NCBI RefSeq assembly: GCF_036825875.1
Contig: NZ_DAISXK010000020.1
Span: 1 to 47,513 of the forward strand
Length of the DNA: 47,513 nt
Origin: Paucihalobacter sp036825875
GTDB lineage: Bacteria > Bacteroidota > Bacteroidia > Flavobacteriales > Flavobacteriaceae
Reading direction: 5' to 3'
This document shows, piece after piece, positions 1 to 7,240 of the stretch; position 1 is the stretch's first letter, and every line of letters starts with the position of its first letter. Position numbers and translations under genes: made by a program. Under the pieces are notes generated by a model. It searched no databases. It was given only the letters and a program-made list of their open reading frames with translations, and was not told the origin of the DNA.

Positions 1-790
1 CAAATTCTATTAATTTCGATGACCGCGCCTTTAAATACTGATAAGAATCTCGGGTTACCGCAACAATATCATGTTGGTCTAAATTAGGAATTGAGCCAAT
101 TTTACTAAATCGTTCGGTGATCGTTTGAAGTCTGTTGATGTCCTTTTCAATTTCTAACAGATATTCTTCGTTAACATTTTCGGATTTTAAAATTTCGTTC
201 CATCCAACCAAGGAAGATAAAGGTGTACCAATTTGATGTGCTGTTTCCTTGGCCATGCCCGTCCAAAGTTTGTTTTGGTCGGCAATTTTGGTGCTTCGAT
301 AGAAAAAATAAGCAACTGCCGCAAACAGTACAATAATTAAAACTAAAGCCATTGGGTAGTACTTCAATTTATTCAGCAATGGCGAATTGCCGTAATATAA
401 AGTAGACAAAACTTCATTGTCGTACTTAATTTCTATGGGTGTGTTTTCCTTTTTAAATTGTTGAATTAGATTAGAAATATAAATACTGTCTTGAGCTTTT
501 TCTTCGTCTATATTGTTGAAATTAATCTCGCCTTTTTTACTCACGGTAATCATGGGCGTGGTTTTATTACTGGATAAAATTTTTATAGGAAGTTCACCAA
601 TATCGGTATCGGCATCTAAGTTTTTAGTGATGTCAATCTGCGCAAAAGACCAGTTTTCCATTTTAACGCGTTCTTCTGCCTTAAATTTTTGAAAAAACGA
701 GTAGGTATTCCAAGAAATTAACGAAACTATTATTAGTGAAATTAAAACAAACGCGCTCCGGATAAAATTGCGGTTAATGCCTACAGCCAT
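1..790 (-). CDS. Sensor histidine kinase, N-terminal part (cut by window edge)
   Basis: This is the first 263 codons of a membrane-bound histidine kinase, read on the minus strand from an ATG at 790-788; the end lies outside the window. A first membrane segment lies at about residues 11-27, an extracytoplasmic sensor region follows, and a second membrane segment lies at about 146-163. The dimerisation and phosphoacceptor box follows as AKETAHQIGTPLSSL, with the predicted phosphorylated histidine at residue 185. The HQIGTPLSSL form, with glycine where most kinases have leucine or lysine, is common in Bacteroidota kinases. The ATPase domain is off the edge, and no partner regulator is visible. 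It is divergent from the flavin reductase at 915. The sensed signal cannot be told from the sequence. Confidence 0.85.
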   Translation of the reverse strand, partial: MAVGINRNFIRSAFVLISLIIVSLISWNTYSFFQKFKAEERVKMENWSFAQIDITKNLDADTDIGELPIKILSSNKTTPMITVSKKGEINFNNIDEEKAQDSIYISNLIQQFKKENTPIEIKYDNEVLSTLYYGNSPLLNKLKYYPMALVLIIVLFAAVAYFFYRSTKIADQNKLWTGMAKETAHQIGTPLSSLVGWNEILKSENVNEEYLLEIEKDINRLQTITERFSKIGSIPNLDQHDIVAVTRDSYQYLKARSSKLIEF

Positions 791-888
791 TATTGATGAT
801 TGGTTTTTGGTTTAAATATAACAGAATTATGTTAATATTATTATTTGTTTCTGTTGCTAAATTATTTTTAAGGCTATACTATATTAAT

Positions 889-896
889 TACATTTG
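889..896 (+). promoter_or_regulatory. Candidate -7 promoter element (TACATTTG)
   Basis: TACATTTG matches the Bacteroidota -7 consensus TAnnTTTG exactly and lies 18 bases before the ATG at 915. No well-spaced upstream TTG is visible, so this is a one-element call. The element overlaps an in-frame TTG at 894, which argues that translation starts at the ATG at 915. Confidence 0.45.
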
Positions 897-914
897 TTGA
901 AAATCGAAAATCTA

Positions 915-1799
915 ATGATTTCTTTAGAACCTAAAGACCTTTCTACCGGAAGACTTCACGGCTATTTGCTGAGCGCTGTAGGACCAAGACCCATTGCTTT
1001 TGCAAGTACTGTCGATGCTAACGGCGTGCCTAATTTGTCACCCTTTAGTTACTTTAATGTATTTAGTTCCAATCCACCTATTTTAGTCTTTTCACCGGCA
1101 CGTCGGGTTCGTGATAATACTACCAAACATACACTTGAAAATATTTTACAGCATAAAGAAGTGGTAATTAATAGTGTTAATTTCGATTTGGTGCAACAAA
1201 TGTCATTAAGTAGCACCGAATACGATAAAGGCGTCAATGAGTTTGAAAAAGCTGGTTTAACCATGCTAAAATCGGATATGGTAAAACCATTTCGGGTGGC
1301 TGAAGCTCCAGTGCAATTTGAATGTAAGGTAAACGATGTAATTTCGCTGGGAACTGAAGGTGGCGCAGGGAATTTGATTATTTGCGAAGTGGTGAAATTT
1401 CACATTTCAGATGAAGTGCTTAACGAAGATCTAACCATTAATCAAGAGGCTTTAGATTTAGTTGCTCGCGCCGGTGGCAGTTATTACAGTAGAGCCAAAG
1501 CAGGTTTTTTTGAAATTCCTAAGCCTATAAAAAACATAGGAATTGGTGTAGATAGTATGCCTGAGCATATTAAAAACAGCATGATTTTAACAGGAAACGA
1601 TTTAGGAATGCTTGGCAATGTAAGTGCGCTGCCAACCTTAGAAGAGATAAGCGCATTTGTTAAAGATGTGAGTACGCGCTATCCAAATATTTCAACCATG
1701 TCTCATAGAGAACGTCAAACCATTGCGCGCAACCACTTGAGTTTTGGTGATGTAGAAAGCGCATGGAAATTATTGTTGTCCGATAATGTAAAAGAATAA
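915..1799 (+). CDS. Flavin reductase-like protein with FMN-binding split barrel
   Basis: The 294-residue product looks like the flavin reductase / FMN-binding split-barrel family, which uses NAD(P)H to reduce flavin or carries FMN itself. The N-terminal half contains the typical VGPRPIAFASTVDANG strand, then NLSPFSYFNVFSSNPP and a conserved TTKHTLENI segment, which line the flavin pocket in this family. The last 90 or so residues form an extension seen in the cytoplasmic bacterial members. An in-frame TTG at 894 would add seven residues, but it sits inside a good -7 promoter element, so the ATG at 915 is chosen. The DUF3127 gene begins 28 bases downstream and may be co-transcribed. The electron acceptor is unknown. 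Confidence 0.8.
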   Translation: MISLEPKDLSTGRLHGYLLSAVGPRPIAFASTVDANGVPNLSPFSYFNVFSSNPPILVFSPARRVRDNTTKHTLENILQHKEVVINSVNFDLVQQMSLSSTEYDKGVNEFEKAGLTMLKSDMVKPFRVAEAPVQFECKVNDVISLGTEGGAGNLIICEVVKFHISDEVLNEDLTINQEALDLVARAGGSYYSRAKAGFFEIPKPIKNIGIGVDSMPEHIKNSMILTGNDLGMLGNVSALPTLEEISAFVKDVSTRYPNISTMSHRERQTIARNHLSFGDVESAWKLLLSDNVKE

Positions 1800-1827
1800 A
1801 TAATAAATTTAAGTAAAGTAAACTAGT

Positions 1828-2205
1828 ATGGAAGTTCAAGGAAAAGTAAAAATGATAGGAGAGACCCAAACTTTTGGAAGCAATGGGTTCAGAAAAAGAG
1901 AAATTGTAGTCACTACCGAGGAGCAATATCCACAAGATATCATGGTAGAATTTGTACAAGATAAAACCGACTTGCTCAATAATTATCAAGTTGGTCAAAG
2001 TGTAAAGGTTAGCATTAATTTACGTGGAAGAGAATGGACCAATCCGCAAGGCGAAGTCAAGTATTTCAACTCAATTCAAGGTTGGAGAATTGAAGCGCTG
2101 CAATCAGAAGGCTCAAGTCCTGAGATGCCACCAATGCCACCGGCCGATGCTTTTGAACCAGTGAGTAATATCAACGAGGACGAGCACGACGACCTGCCGT
2201 TTTAG
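1828..2205 (+). CDS. DUF3127 domain protein, OB-fold-like
   Basis: This 125-residue protein belongs to the DUF3127 family, found widely in Bacteroidota. The first 90 residues have the pattern expected of a small beta barrel: MEVQGKVKMIGETQTFG, then KREIVVTTEEQYPQDIMVEF, a charged segment, and VKVSINLRGREW. The tail is rich in proline and acid and ends DEHDDLPF, which resembles the acidic C-terminal tips of single-stranded DNA-binding proteins that recruit partners. A nucleic-acid-binding role is therefore plausible, but it is inference from fold pattern and tail only. The gene is followed at once by a strong terminator. Confidence 0.75.
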   Translation: MEVQGKVKMIGETQTFGSNGFRKREIVVTTEEQYPQDIMVEFVQDKTDLLNNYQVGQSVKVSINLRGREWTNPQGEVKYFNSIQGWRIEALQSEGSSPEMPPMPPADAFEPVSNINEDEHDDLPF

Positions 2206-2216
2206 TTAAAATAGAA

Positions 2217-2241
2217 AAGTCCCGTTTTTTAAACGGGACTT
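2217..2241 (+). terminator. Intrinsic terminator-like hairpin after the DUF3127 gene
   Basis: A perfect 11-bp stem (AAGTCCCGTTT paired with AAACGGGACTT) closes on a three-base TTT loop, 12 bases after the stop codon at 2205. A-rich flanks before and TTAAT after the stem make it a plausible terminator for the flavin reductase / DUF3127 unit, although the T-run is short. Confidence 0.7.
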
Positions 2242-2336
2242 AATCTTGTGGTTTTAGGTTTGACCTTCATAAACAAACTCAAAAAGCAATGATGAACAAA
2301 TTTTATCAACAAAGGTCATATCAAATATCTTTAAAA

Positions 2337-2399
2337 ACTTTGTATTATCAAAGTAATGTTTAAACTTTAACGTCATAGAACCCACTATACCCCTATAGT
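2337..2399. promoter_or_regulatory. Two dyad elements in front of aat
   Basis: Two inverted repeats lie in the short leader of aat. The first is ACTTTG-N6-CAAAGT at 2337-2354. The second is ACTATA-CCCC-TATAGT at 2384-2399, ending 11 bases before the aat ATG. The second could be an operator or an mRNA hairpin near the ribosome site. No canonical TAnnTTTG promoter was found here, so the function is open. Confidence 0.35.
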
Positions 2400-2410
2400 C
2401 AGTTTAAATT

Positions 2411-3040
2411 ATGAAGTTTTTAAGTGATGTCATACAATTTCCAAATCATAATGAGGCATCCGAGGATGGACTTTTAGCTGTTGGTGCTGATTTGTCACTA
2501 AAGCGACTGATATATGCCTATAGTATCGGTGTGTTTCCGTGGTTTGAAAATGAAGAACCCATTCTGTGGTGGTCTCCAGATCCGAGATTTGTACTGTTCC
2601 CAAATGAACTTAAGGTTAGTAAAAGTATGAAACAGTTTATGCGCATTTCTACATTTCAAATCACACAAAATAAAGCTTTTAGTGAGGTTGTTGATAACTG
2701 TTCGAAAGTTATGCGACCTGGACAAAGAGGTACGTGGATTACCCAAAACATGAAGTTAGCTTATAATGAACTTTATGAAGCAGGATTTGCAAAATCTGTC
2801 GAGGTTTGGGATCAAGAGCAATTAGTAGGCGGTATCTATGGGGTAGATTTAAATAATGGCGTTTTCTGCGGTGAAAGCATGTTTAGTTTAAAAAGCAATG
2901 CTAGTAAATTTGCTTTTACATCGCTGATCGAAAACGGTAGTTATAACTTAATCGATTGTCAAGTACACACCAATCATTTGGAGAGCTTGGGCGCAAGATT
3001 TATTTCCAGGCGTGATTATTTAAGGTATTTATTGCCTTAA
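2411..3040 (+). CDS. aat: Leucyl/phenylalanyl-tRNA--protein transferase
   Basis: Aat moves leucine or phenylalanine from its tRNA onto proteins that begin with arginine or lysine, marking them for ClpS/ClpAP degradation in the bacterial N-degron pathway. The 209-residue product has the family's near-N-terminal pattern GLLAVGADLSLKRLIYAYS, then GVFPWF, then ILWWSPDPRFVLFP. Further on come the GTWIT segment, GGIYGVDLNNGVFCGESMF and the HTNHLESLGARFISRRDYL end. It is somewhat shorter than the E. coli enzyme but has all main blocks, so it should be complete. Its TAA stop is shared with the convergent tag gene through a four-base TTAA overlap. Confidence 0.95.
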   Translation: MKFLSDVIQFPNHNEASEDGLLAVGADLSLKRLIYAYSIGVFPWFENEEPILWWSPDPRFVLFPNELKVSKSMKQFMRISTFQITQNKAFSEVVDNCSKVMRPGQRGTWITQNMKLAYNELYEAGFAKSVEVWDQEQLVGGIYGVDLNNGVFCGESMFSLKSNASKFAFTSLIENGSYNLIDCQVHTNHLESLGARFISRRDYLRYLLP

Positions 3041-3600
3041 ACTTCGTGGTATCTAAAACAGTCTATTTCATGATCGTTAACCATGCCAGTGGCTTGCATG
3101 TGCGCATATACAATGGTTGAACCCACAAATTTAAATCCACGTTTTTTAAGATCTTTACTAAGAGCATCACTTATCTCCGTGGTAGGTGGTGCCGTTTTGT
3201 AATTGATAACTTTATTTTGAATAGGTTTACCATCAACGAATGCCCAAATGTACTTGCTAAAACTTCCAAACTCTTTTTGAATTTTTATAAAAGCTTGCGC
3301 GTTGGTTACTGCCGACTGTATTTTAAGCTTGTTCCTAATAATACCTGCATCTAACATTAGGCTATCCAATTTATGTTGATTATAATTCGCAATTTTTTGA
3401 TGGTCAAAATCATCAAAAGCCAATCGAAAATTCTCTCGTTTTCTTAAAATGGTAATCCAACTCAATCCCGCTTGAAAGGTTTCGAGTAATAGAAACTCAA
3501 ACAAAGTAGCATCGTCATAAACAGGCACACCCCATTCGTTGTCATGATAGGTTTCATATAGTTGGTCTCCTTCGCACCAGCCGCAGCGTTTTTTGGTCAT
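3037..3600 (-). CDS. tag: DNA-3-methyladenine glycosylase I
   Basis: Tag removes 3-methyladenine from alkylated DNA and so starts base excision repair. The 187-residue protein has the full set of landmarks: the N-terminal RCGWCEGDQLYETYHDNEWG block, then LFEFLLLETFQAGLSWITIL with the conserved catalytic-pocket glutamate, and the C-terminal ATGMVNDHEIDCFR. The family's structural zinc ligands are in place as Cys6, His19 and a C-terminal His/Cys pair in NDHEIDC. It converges on aat with a four-base overlap at the stops. No regulatory site is evident upstream. Confidence 0.95.
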   Translation of the reverse strand: MTKKRCGWCEGDQLYETYHDNEWGVPVYDDATLFEFLLLETFQAGLSWITILRKRENFRLAFDDFDHQKIANYNQHKLDSLMLDAGIIRNKLKIQSAVTNAQAFIKIQKEFGSFSKYIWAFVDGKPIQNKVINYKTAPPTTEISDALSKDLKKRGFKFVGSTIVYAHMQATGMVNDHEIDCFRYHEV

Positions 3601-3713
3601 GTTGCTTAAAGCGTTTTTTAATTTTATTGAGTTCCTATATTACCTAGTTTAATTCGGCTAAATAAATTATAAAAAATAAAATTCAGACGAGATTTTTTTA
3701 TTATACAAGTAAT

Positions 3714-4577
3714 TTATAGTTTTTTATATTCAGATGGTAGGTCAATTCCATATACCTTTTCCATGTACCAAAGTGGTGCTAATCCTTTTTCAGTACGTCT
3801 TTTATCAACATTTTCAATGTCCTTTATAGGAAATTGGTCAAATTGGCCCCAATAAAGACCATAGATCTGCTCTTTAGTATTAATTATTGATTTCTCTTCT
3901 TCAAACATGGTCCAAAAACTTTTTTTCATAGTGCCCTCGGCTATTTGTTCATCGATTTATGGTTTAAAAAAATTCCAAACATAATTACTTTTACCATAAG
4001 TTCCGCGTTGATGCCATAATATAATCCAGCCTTTGTTTTGCCAGCCGTAATCTTTAGTAATTTCAATTAACCTTTTTATGTTTAACGAATCAATTCTCGC
4101 AATTTCCACGCATTCACTGCCATTGGTGCGATATTCTTGATTTACTGCATATAAACTATCTATTTCTTTATAAATTTCGGGATGTTTCAAATTATTAAAA
4201 AACTCTGATATATGGTCTTCGTACTCACTTTCAATGTCGGCAAACATTTTCTCATGTCTAAAATTGTCAAACTCTTTAAAATTAAAAAATTAATCTTTTA
4301 ACGCATTTCTGTGTTGTATCGATGCAATGAACAATTGTTTTGCTTTATCTAATTTGCCCAAGTTTAAGGCAGCCGCAGTTGGATAAAAATAAATTGAAAC
4401 ATCTTCCTTAGGTCTTAAATTTATTGCTTTTTCAAAATTCATGAGCGCTTTTTCAAATTCCTTATCTTTAAATTGGAGCATCGCTGTTCTATCTAATTCA
4501 TCGTATTTTTCAAAACTATTTTGGCTACTGGAACAGGCTAGAGTTTAGAACAGAAATAATGTTAATATTATTTTCAT
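3714..4577 (-). pseudogene. Lipoprotein with TPR and DUF6624-like domain, broken by three in-frame TAA codons
   Basis: Reading from an ATG at 4577 down to 3714 gives one uninterrupted frame of 287 codons plus a stop, apart from three internal TAA codons at 4547-4545 (codon 11), 4292-4290 (codon 96) and 3959-3957 (codon 207). The ancestral product is clear. It starts MKIILTLFLF, then after the first TAA TLACSSSQ, a lipoprotein signal with lipobox cysteine. Next comes a TPR-like segment (KDKEFEKALMNFEKAINLRP, then AALNLGKLDKAKQLF). Last is a domain resembling DUF6624, with IDSLNIKRLIEITKDYGW, a WHQRGTYG motif and, near the end, DIENVDKRRTEKGLAPLW. No frameshift is needed anywhere. The pieces 4290-4481, 3957-4247 and 3714-3929 are open by themselves but each lacks part of the domain set. 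The DUF6624 assignment is from memory of the family pattern. Confidence 0.8.
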
Positions 4578-4702
4578 AGTTTATAATCAAATTGAATGAA
4601 ACAAGTATTGAAATACAGAGTATTTAGTTTTGGATTTCGAACAAATATAAATATATTTAAATCTGAACTATTCAATAACTTATGATAAAATTAAATTTAA
4701 AA

Positions 4703-4740
4703 ATTGTATATTTACAATATAGATAGCGTAATTATACAAT
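4703..4740. promoter_or_regulatory. Candidate operator of the toxin-antitoxin operon
   Basis: Directly before the antitoxin ATG are inverted half-sites: ATTGTA (4703-4708) with TACAAT (4713-4718), and a second copy as ATTGTATA (4703-4710) with TATACAAT (4733-4740). Such paired sites are expected where a DNA-binding antitoxin represses its own operon. A near-consensus -7 element (TATATTTA, 4707-4714) lies inside the sites, so binding would block the promoter. Confidence 0.45.
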
Positions 4741-4741
4741 T

Positions 4742-5245
4742 ATGAGTGTTGAAAAAAAATCCAAAGATTCCAACAGAGAAAAAATAGGTATTAAATCTAG
4801 AGTTGCCAGAAAATCTAGAAATCTAAGTATTCCTGCAAAATTTACTCCATATTGGGTGGTTTTGAATGCGAAAGACGCACAGGGAAACAAGATAGAATTA
4901 ATAAGTCGCATTCGTGCAGGTGTTAAAAAGGCAGACTGGAAGCAATTTATCACTTACATTGGTTCTACGGAGAAGGAGTTTGAAAATATTCTGCCATCGT
5001 CCATAAGTAGTATGCAAAAAAAGACCGTTTACGGAAAAGAAACCTCAGAGCGAATCTACGAATTGGCGAGGTTATTTGGATTAGGTTACGAGGTTTTTGA
5101 TACGAAAGAAGATTTTAAGAATTGGTTAATGACACCATTAAAAACCTTAGGAAACAGAATTCCTTTCGAATTGCTTGACAATAGTTTTGGATTTGAAATG
5201 GTAGAAAATGAAATTGTTAGAATACAATATAATGTTTACAGCTGA
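4742..5245 (+). CDS. Antitoxin of Xre/MbcA/ParS type
   Basis: This 167-residue protein is the likely antitoxin of a type II Xre/RES module. The basic N-terminus (about 30 residues) is followed by a helical DNA-binding-like region at about 65-110. The C-terminal half has the toxin-binding pattern of the MbcA/ParS/Xre family: ERIYELARLFGLGYEVF, then FKNWLMTPLKTLGNRIPFEL and LLDNSFGFEMVENEIVRIQY. The stop TGA overlaps the next start in the form TGATG, showing translational coupling to the RES gene. An operator-like set of TACAAT half-sites lies upstream. The terminal YNVYS differs slightly from the common YGVYS ending. Confidence 0.85.
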   Translation: MSVEKKSKDSNREKIGIKSRVARKSRNLSIPAKFTPYWVVLNAKDAQGNKIELISRIRAGVKKADWKQFITYIGSTEKEFENILPSSISSMQKKTVYGKETSERIYELARLFGLGYEVFDTKEDFKNWLMTPLKTLGNRIPFELLDNSFGFEMVENEIVRIQYNVYS

Positions 5246-5715
5246 TGATTGTTTACAGAGTTGCCAATGTTAAATATAAAGAAGCAACACTTTCAGGAAT
5301 AGGAGCTGAAAAAGTTGGAGGAAGATGGAACAAAGTTGGAACGCGTGCAGTGTATTGTTCAGAAAATATATCGTTGGCTTTACTAAAATACTATATTCAT
5401 TCTGAAAACATAGCATATTTACCTAAACATATACTGATTGCTGAAATTCAATTTCCGGACACCTTTATTATATCAGAATTGAACGAGCTTCCCGAAAAAT
5501 GGTATCAATATCCATATCTTACAGAAACAACAAAAGTTTTTACGGAACTGTCAAAAGACCGCAATTTTTTTGCGCTTCGGGTGCCTTCAAGTATTGTTGG
5601 TCTGGAATCTAATATCATTTTAAATCCGCTTTATAAGGAGTTCGGAAAAGTTGAAGTAACTAGACTTATTGAATTACCAATTGATGATAGACTTAAGATA
5701 GGAATTCGTAAATAA
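5245..5715 (+). CDS. RES-domain toxin, possibly attenuated
   Basis: RES toxins degrade cellular NAD+ and stop growth until the antitoxin neutralises them. The 156-residue product has the family shape: IVYRVAN at the start, GGRWNKVGTRAVYCSENISL at 25-44, and near the end RVPSSIVGLESNIILNPLY with the conserved serine and the NxxxNP-type segment. The conserved arginine is Arg27. At the position where the family usually has glutamate (pattern LALxE followed by a helix to His), this protein has Lys48, encoded by AAA at 5386-5388, one base away from GAA. The family is named for Arg, Glu and Ser, so loss of the glutamate may weaken or abolish catalysis. The gene overlaps the antitoxin by one base. 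Confidence 0.85.
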   Translation: MIVYRVANVKYKEATLSGIGAEKVGGRWNKVGTRAVYCSENISLALLKYYIHSENIAYLPKHILIAEIQFPDTFIISELNELPEKWYQYPYLTETTKVFTELSKDRNFFALRVPSSIVGLESNIILNPLYKEFGKVEVTRLIELPIDDRLKIGIRK

Positions 5716-5796
5716 GTTGTTTTCGAATAAAACTTTTTTCTATCATCTGAGATTTTTAACCATCGTTTTGTAAGAATTCAAAAAAAATCATACTAA

Positions 5797-5812
5797 TGTG
5801 ACTAAAGTCACT
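5797..5812. promoter_or_regulatory. CRP/FNR-like palindrome upstream of the thioredoxin-fold gene
   Basis: TGTGA (5797-5801), six bases, then TCACT (5808-5812) differs from the classical CRP arrangement TGTGA-N6-TCACA by one base. The core GTGACT-AA-AGTCAC is a perfect dyad at 5798-5811. It ends three bases before the putative -33 TTG at 5815, where an activator would contact RNA polymerase. The binding protein is unknown; Bacteroidota do carry CRP/FNR-family regulators. Confidence 0.5.
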
Positions 5813-5814
5813 AA

Positions 5815-5841
5815 TTGTTTAAAAAGAAGCAAATAACTTTG
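5815..5841 (+). promoter_or_regulatory. Bacteroidota-type promoter of the thioredoxin-fold gene
   Basis: TTG at 5815-5817, a 16-base spacer and TAACTTTG at 5834-5841 fit the phylum consensus. The start codon ATG at 5860 lies 18 bases further on. The TTG could otherwise be taken as a start codon; its role as the -33 element explains it better. Confidence 0.6.
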
Positions 5842-5859
5842 TATTCAAAATTTTATACT

Positions 5860-6480
5860 ATGGAATTGGTAAAAACGTATAGTTCAAAAAACATCATATC
5901 AGAAAGCTTAAAAACAGCCTTAACTTATAAAGAATACACCCAACTCATCAACGATTTAGTAGCCATCGAAGCTAGCAGTGGCATAAATGCTACACCCGAT
6001 TTGGTAGCATATACCAAACTCAACCAAAAACGTATGGCGCGTTGGGATAAAACAGTGAAAATTTCCGAGGATATACAGCAAAGAATAAACGCCTTTAATG
6101 GTAAAGTAACATGGTTGGTGCTTACCGAGTCTTGGTGTGGCGACGCCGCGCATGTACTGCCATTTATGAATAAAATTGCGGAATTAAACCCAAATATAAA
6201 CTTGCAACTCGTTTTTAGAGATGAGCATCCAGAATTAATGGATCAATTTCTAACCAATGGTGCTAAATCAATTCCAAAACTTATTATGATAGATAATCTA
6301 AAGAATGAAGTTGTAAATACCTTCGGTCCAAGGCCAACAATAGCTACTGAAATGGTTGAAAATTTTAAAGCCACCCATGGTAAACTAACCGACGAATTTA
6401 AAGCAGAACTTCAAGCTTGGTATAATAGAGACAAGGGAGAAAACACAATTGCGGATTTGATAGACTTATTGGGAGTTTAA
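5860..6480 (+). CDS. Thioredoxin-fold family protein with single-cysteine WCGDA site
   Basis: The 206-residue cytoplasmic protein has a helical N-terminal part of about 85 residues, then a thioredoxin-like core. The core starts with VTWLVLTESWCGDAAHVLPF, where the active-site loop reads WCGDA in place of WCGPC, so only one catalytic-type cysteine is present. The cis-proline loop is seen in GAKSIPKLIMID. Bacteroidota encode many such proteins; a monothiol or non-redox role is more likely than classical disulfide reduction. The ATG at 5860 is preferred over an upstream in-frame TTG at 5815, because the latter falls in the promoter. It converges with the TonB-like gene, sharing the four bases TTAA at the stops. 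Confidence 0.8.
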   Translation: MELVKTYSSKNIISESLKTALTYKEYTQLINDLVAIEASSGINATPDLVAYTKLNQKRMARWDKTVKISEDIQQRINAFNGKVTWLVLTESWCGDAAHVLPFMNKIAELNPNINLQLVFRDEHPELMDQFLTNGAKSIPKLIMIDNLKNEVVNTFGPRPTIATEMVENFKATHGKLTDEFKAELQAWYNRDKGENTIADLIDLLGV

Positions 6481-7208
6481 TTTTTCCCTTTAAAATAAAA
6501 GGTAATAGTTCCTAATTGAGAACCTAAGTTCGCCTTATTAAATAATACGGCATTTGCATACTCTAATGCATGATCGGTTAAACATTGATTTTTTGTGGAT
6601 GAGCTTTTGTTAATATAAGTATCAGTTACTTTGCCTTGGGAGTTTACGGTTATATTTACAACAATTTTTCCGCTTTCTTCGCATAAATAGCGCGGCGTAT
6701 TATAGCTTAAAATGTTTCGGTCTTTTAATGAGAAGGTTAAGGTGCTATTTGCATTAACGTTTTTGGTAGATTTCGCGTTGCTTTTTAAATTTTTCAATAG
6801 GTCACTTACCGCATTAAAATCGCCTTGTTCCTCACTGGTAATGGCGTCTACACTTTTACTTCCGCCAGTTTCTGAATCGGTGAAATCGTTCGTTTCTAAA
6901 TCGGTTTCTTCTGAATCGGTTTCGGCGTCAGTTTCTGTTTCAAAATCGCTGCGGTTGACGGTTTTGAAATTACGCATCATTTCTTTAAACGCGTCGTCTT
7001 CATCAAATGCCGAATTTGTTGTGGGTAGGGTTTGGTCTAGCTTTGGAAGATTTTTTTCATCTTCAATGGGTTGTGGCGTTATGTCGAAATAACTTTCTGC
7101 TATTTGCTCGTCTTTCAGCTTAATTTCAACTAAATACATAGACATCACTACCATTGCAGAAAGCAACAATGTAATAAGCATTGCTATGTGTTTATTGGAA
7201 AGGGTCAC
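6477..7208 (-). CDS. TonB-like energy transducer protein
   Basis: The 243-residue protein has one membrane anchor near the N-terminus (about residues 9-27, short cytoplasmic start MTLSNKH). A long, very acidic, Ser/Thr-rich periplasmic linker follows, with repeated E-T-D motifs at about 85-130. A small C-terminal domain of TonB type contains GKIVVNITVNSQGKVTD and ends in ITFYFKGKN. TonB proteins pass inner-membrane proton-motive force to outer-membrane receptors. No proline-rich spanning region is present, and ExbB/ExbD are not nearby, so partners are unknown. It may instead be a protein that only shares the TonB C-terminal fold. Confidence 0.65.
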   Translation of the reverse strand: MTLSNKHIAMLITLLLSAMVVMSMYLVEIKLKDEQIAESYFDITPQPIEDEKNLPKLDQTLPTTNSAFDEDDAFKEMMRNFKTVNRSDFETETDAETDSEETDLETNDFTDSETGGSKSVDAITSEEQGDFNAVSDLLKNLKSNAKSTKNVNANSTLTFSLKDRNILSYNTPRYLCEESGKIVVNITVNSQGKVTDTYINKSSSTKNQCLTDHALEYANAVLFNKANLGSQLGTITFYFKGKN

Positions 7209-7240
7209 AATACTATATACGTGTATTTTTGAAATTTAGA

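Noticed and set aside
3714..4577. Genome-wide reassignment of TAA to an amino acid
   Set aside because: Many intact genes here (aat, tag, pyrC neighbours and others) end properly at TAA with no sensible continuation, so the three TAA codons must be a local matter.
6712..7092. A 126-codon plus-strand frame rich in serine and valine
   Set aside because: It is the antisense of the acidic linker of the TonB-like gene; its composition mirrors the Glu/Asp/Ser codons and it has no recognisable domain.
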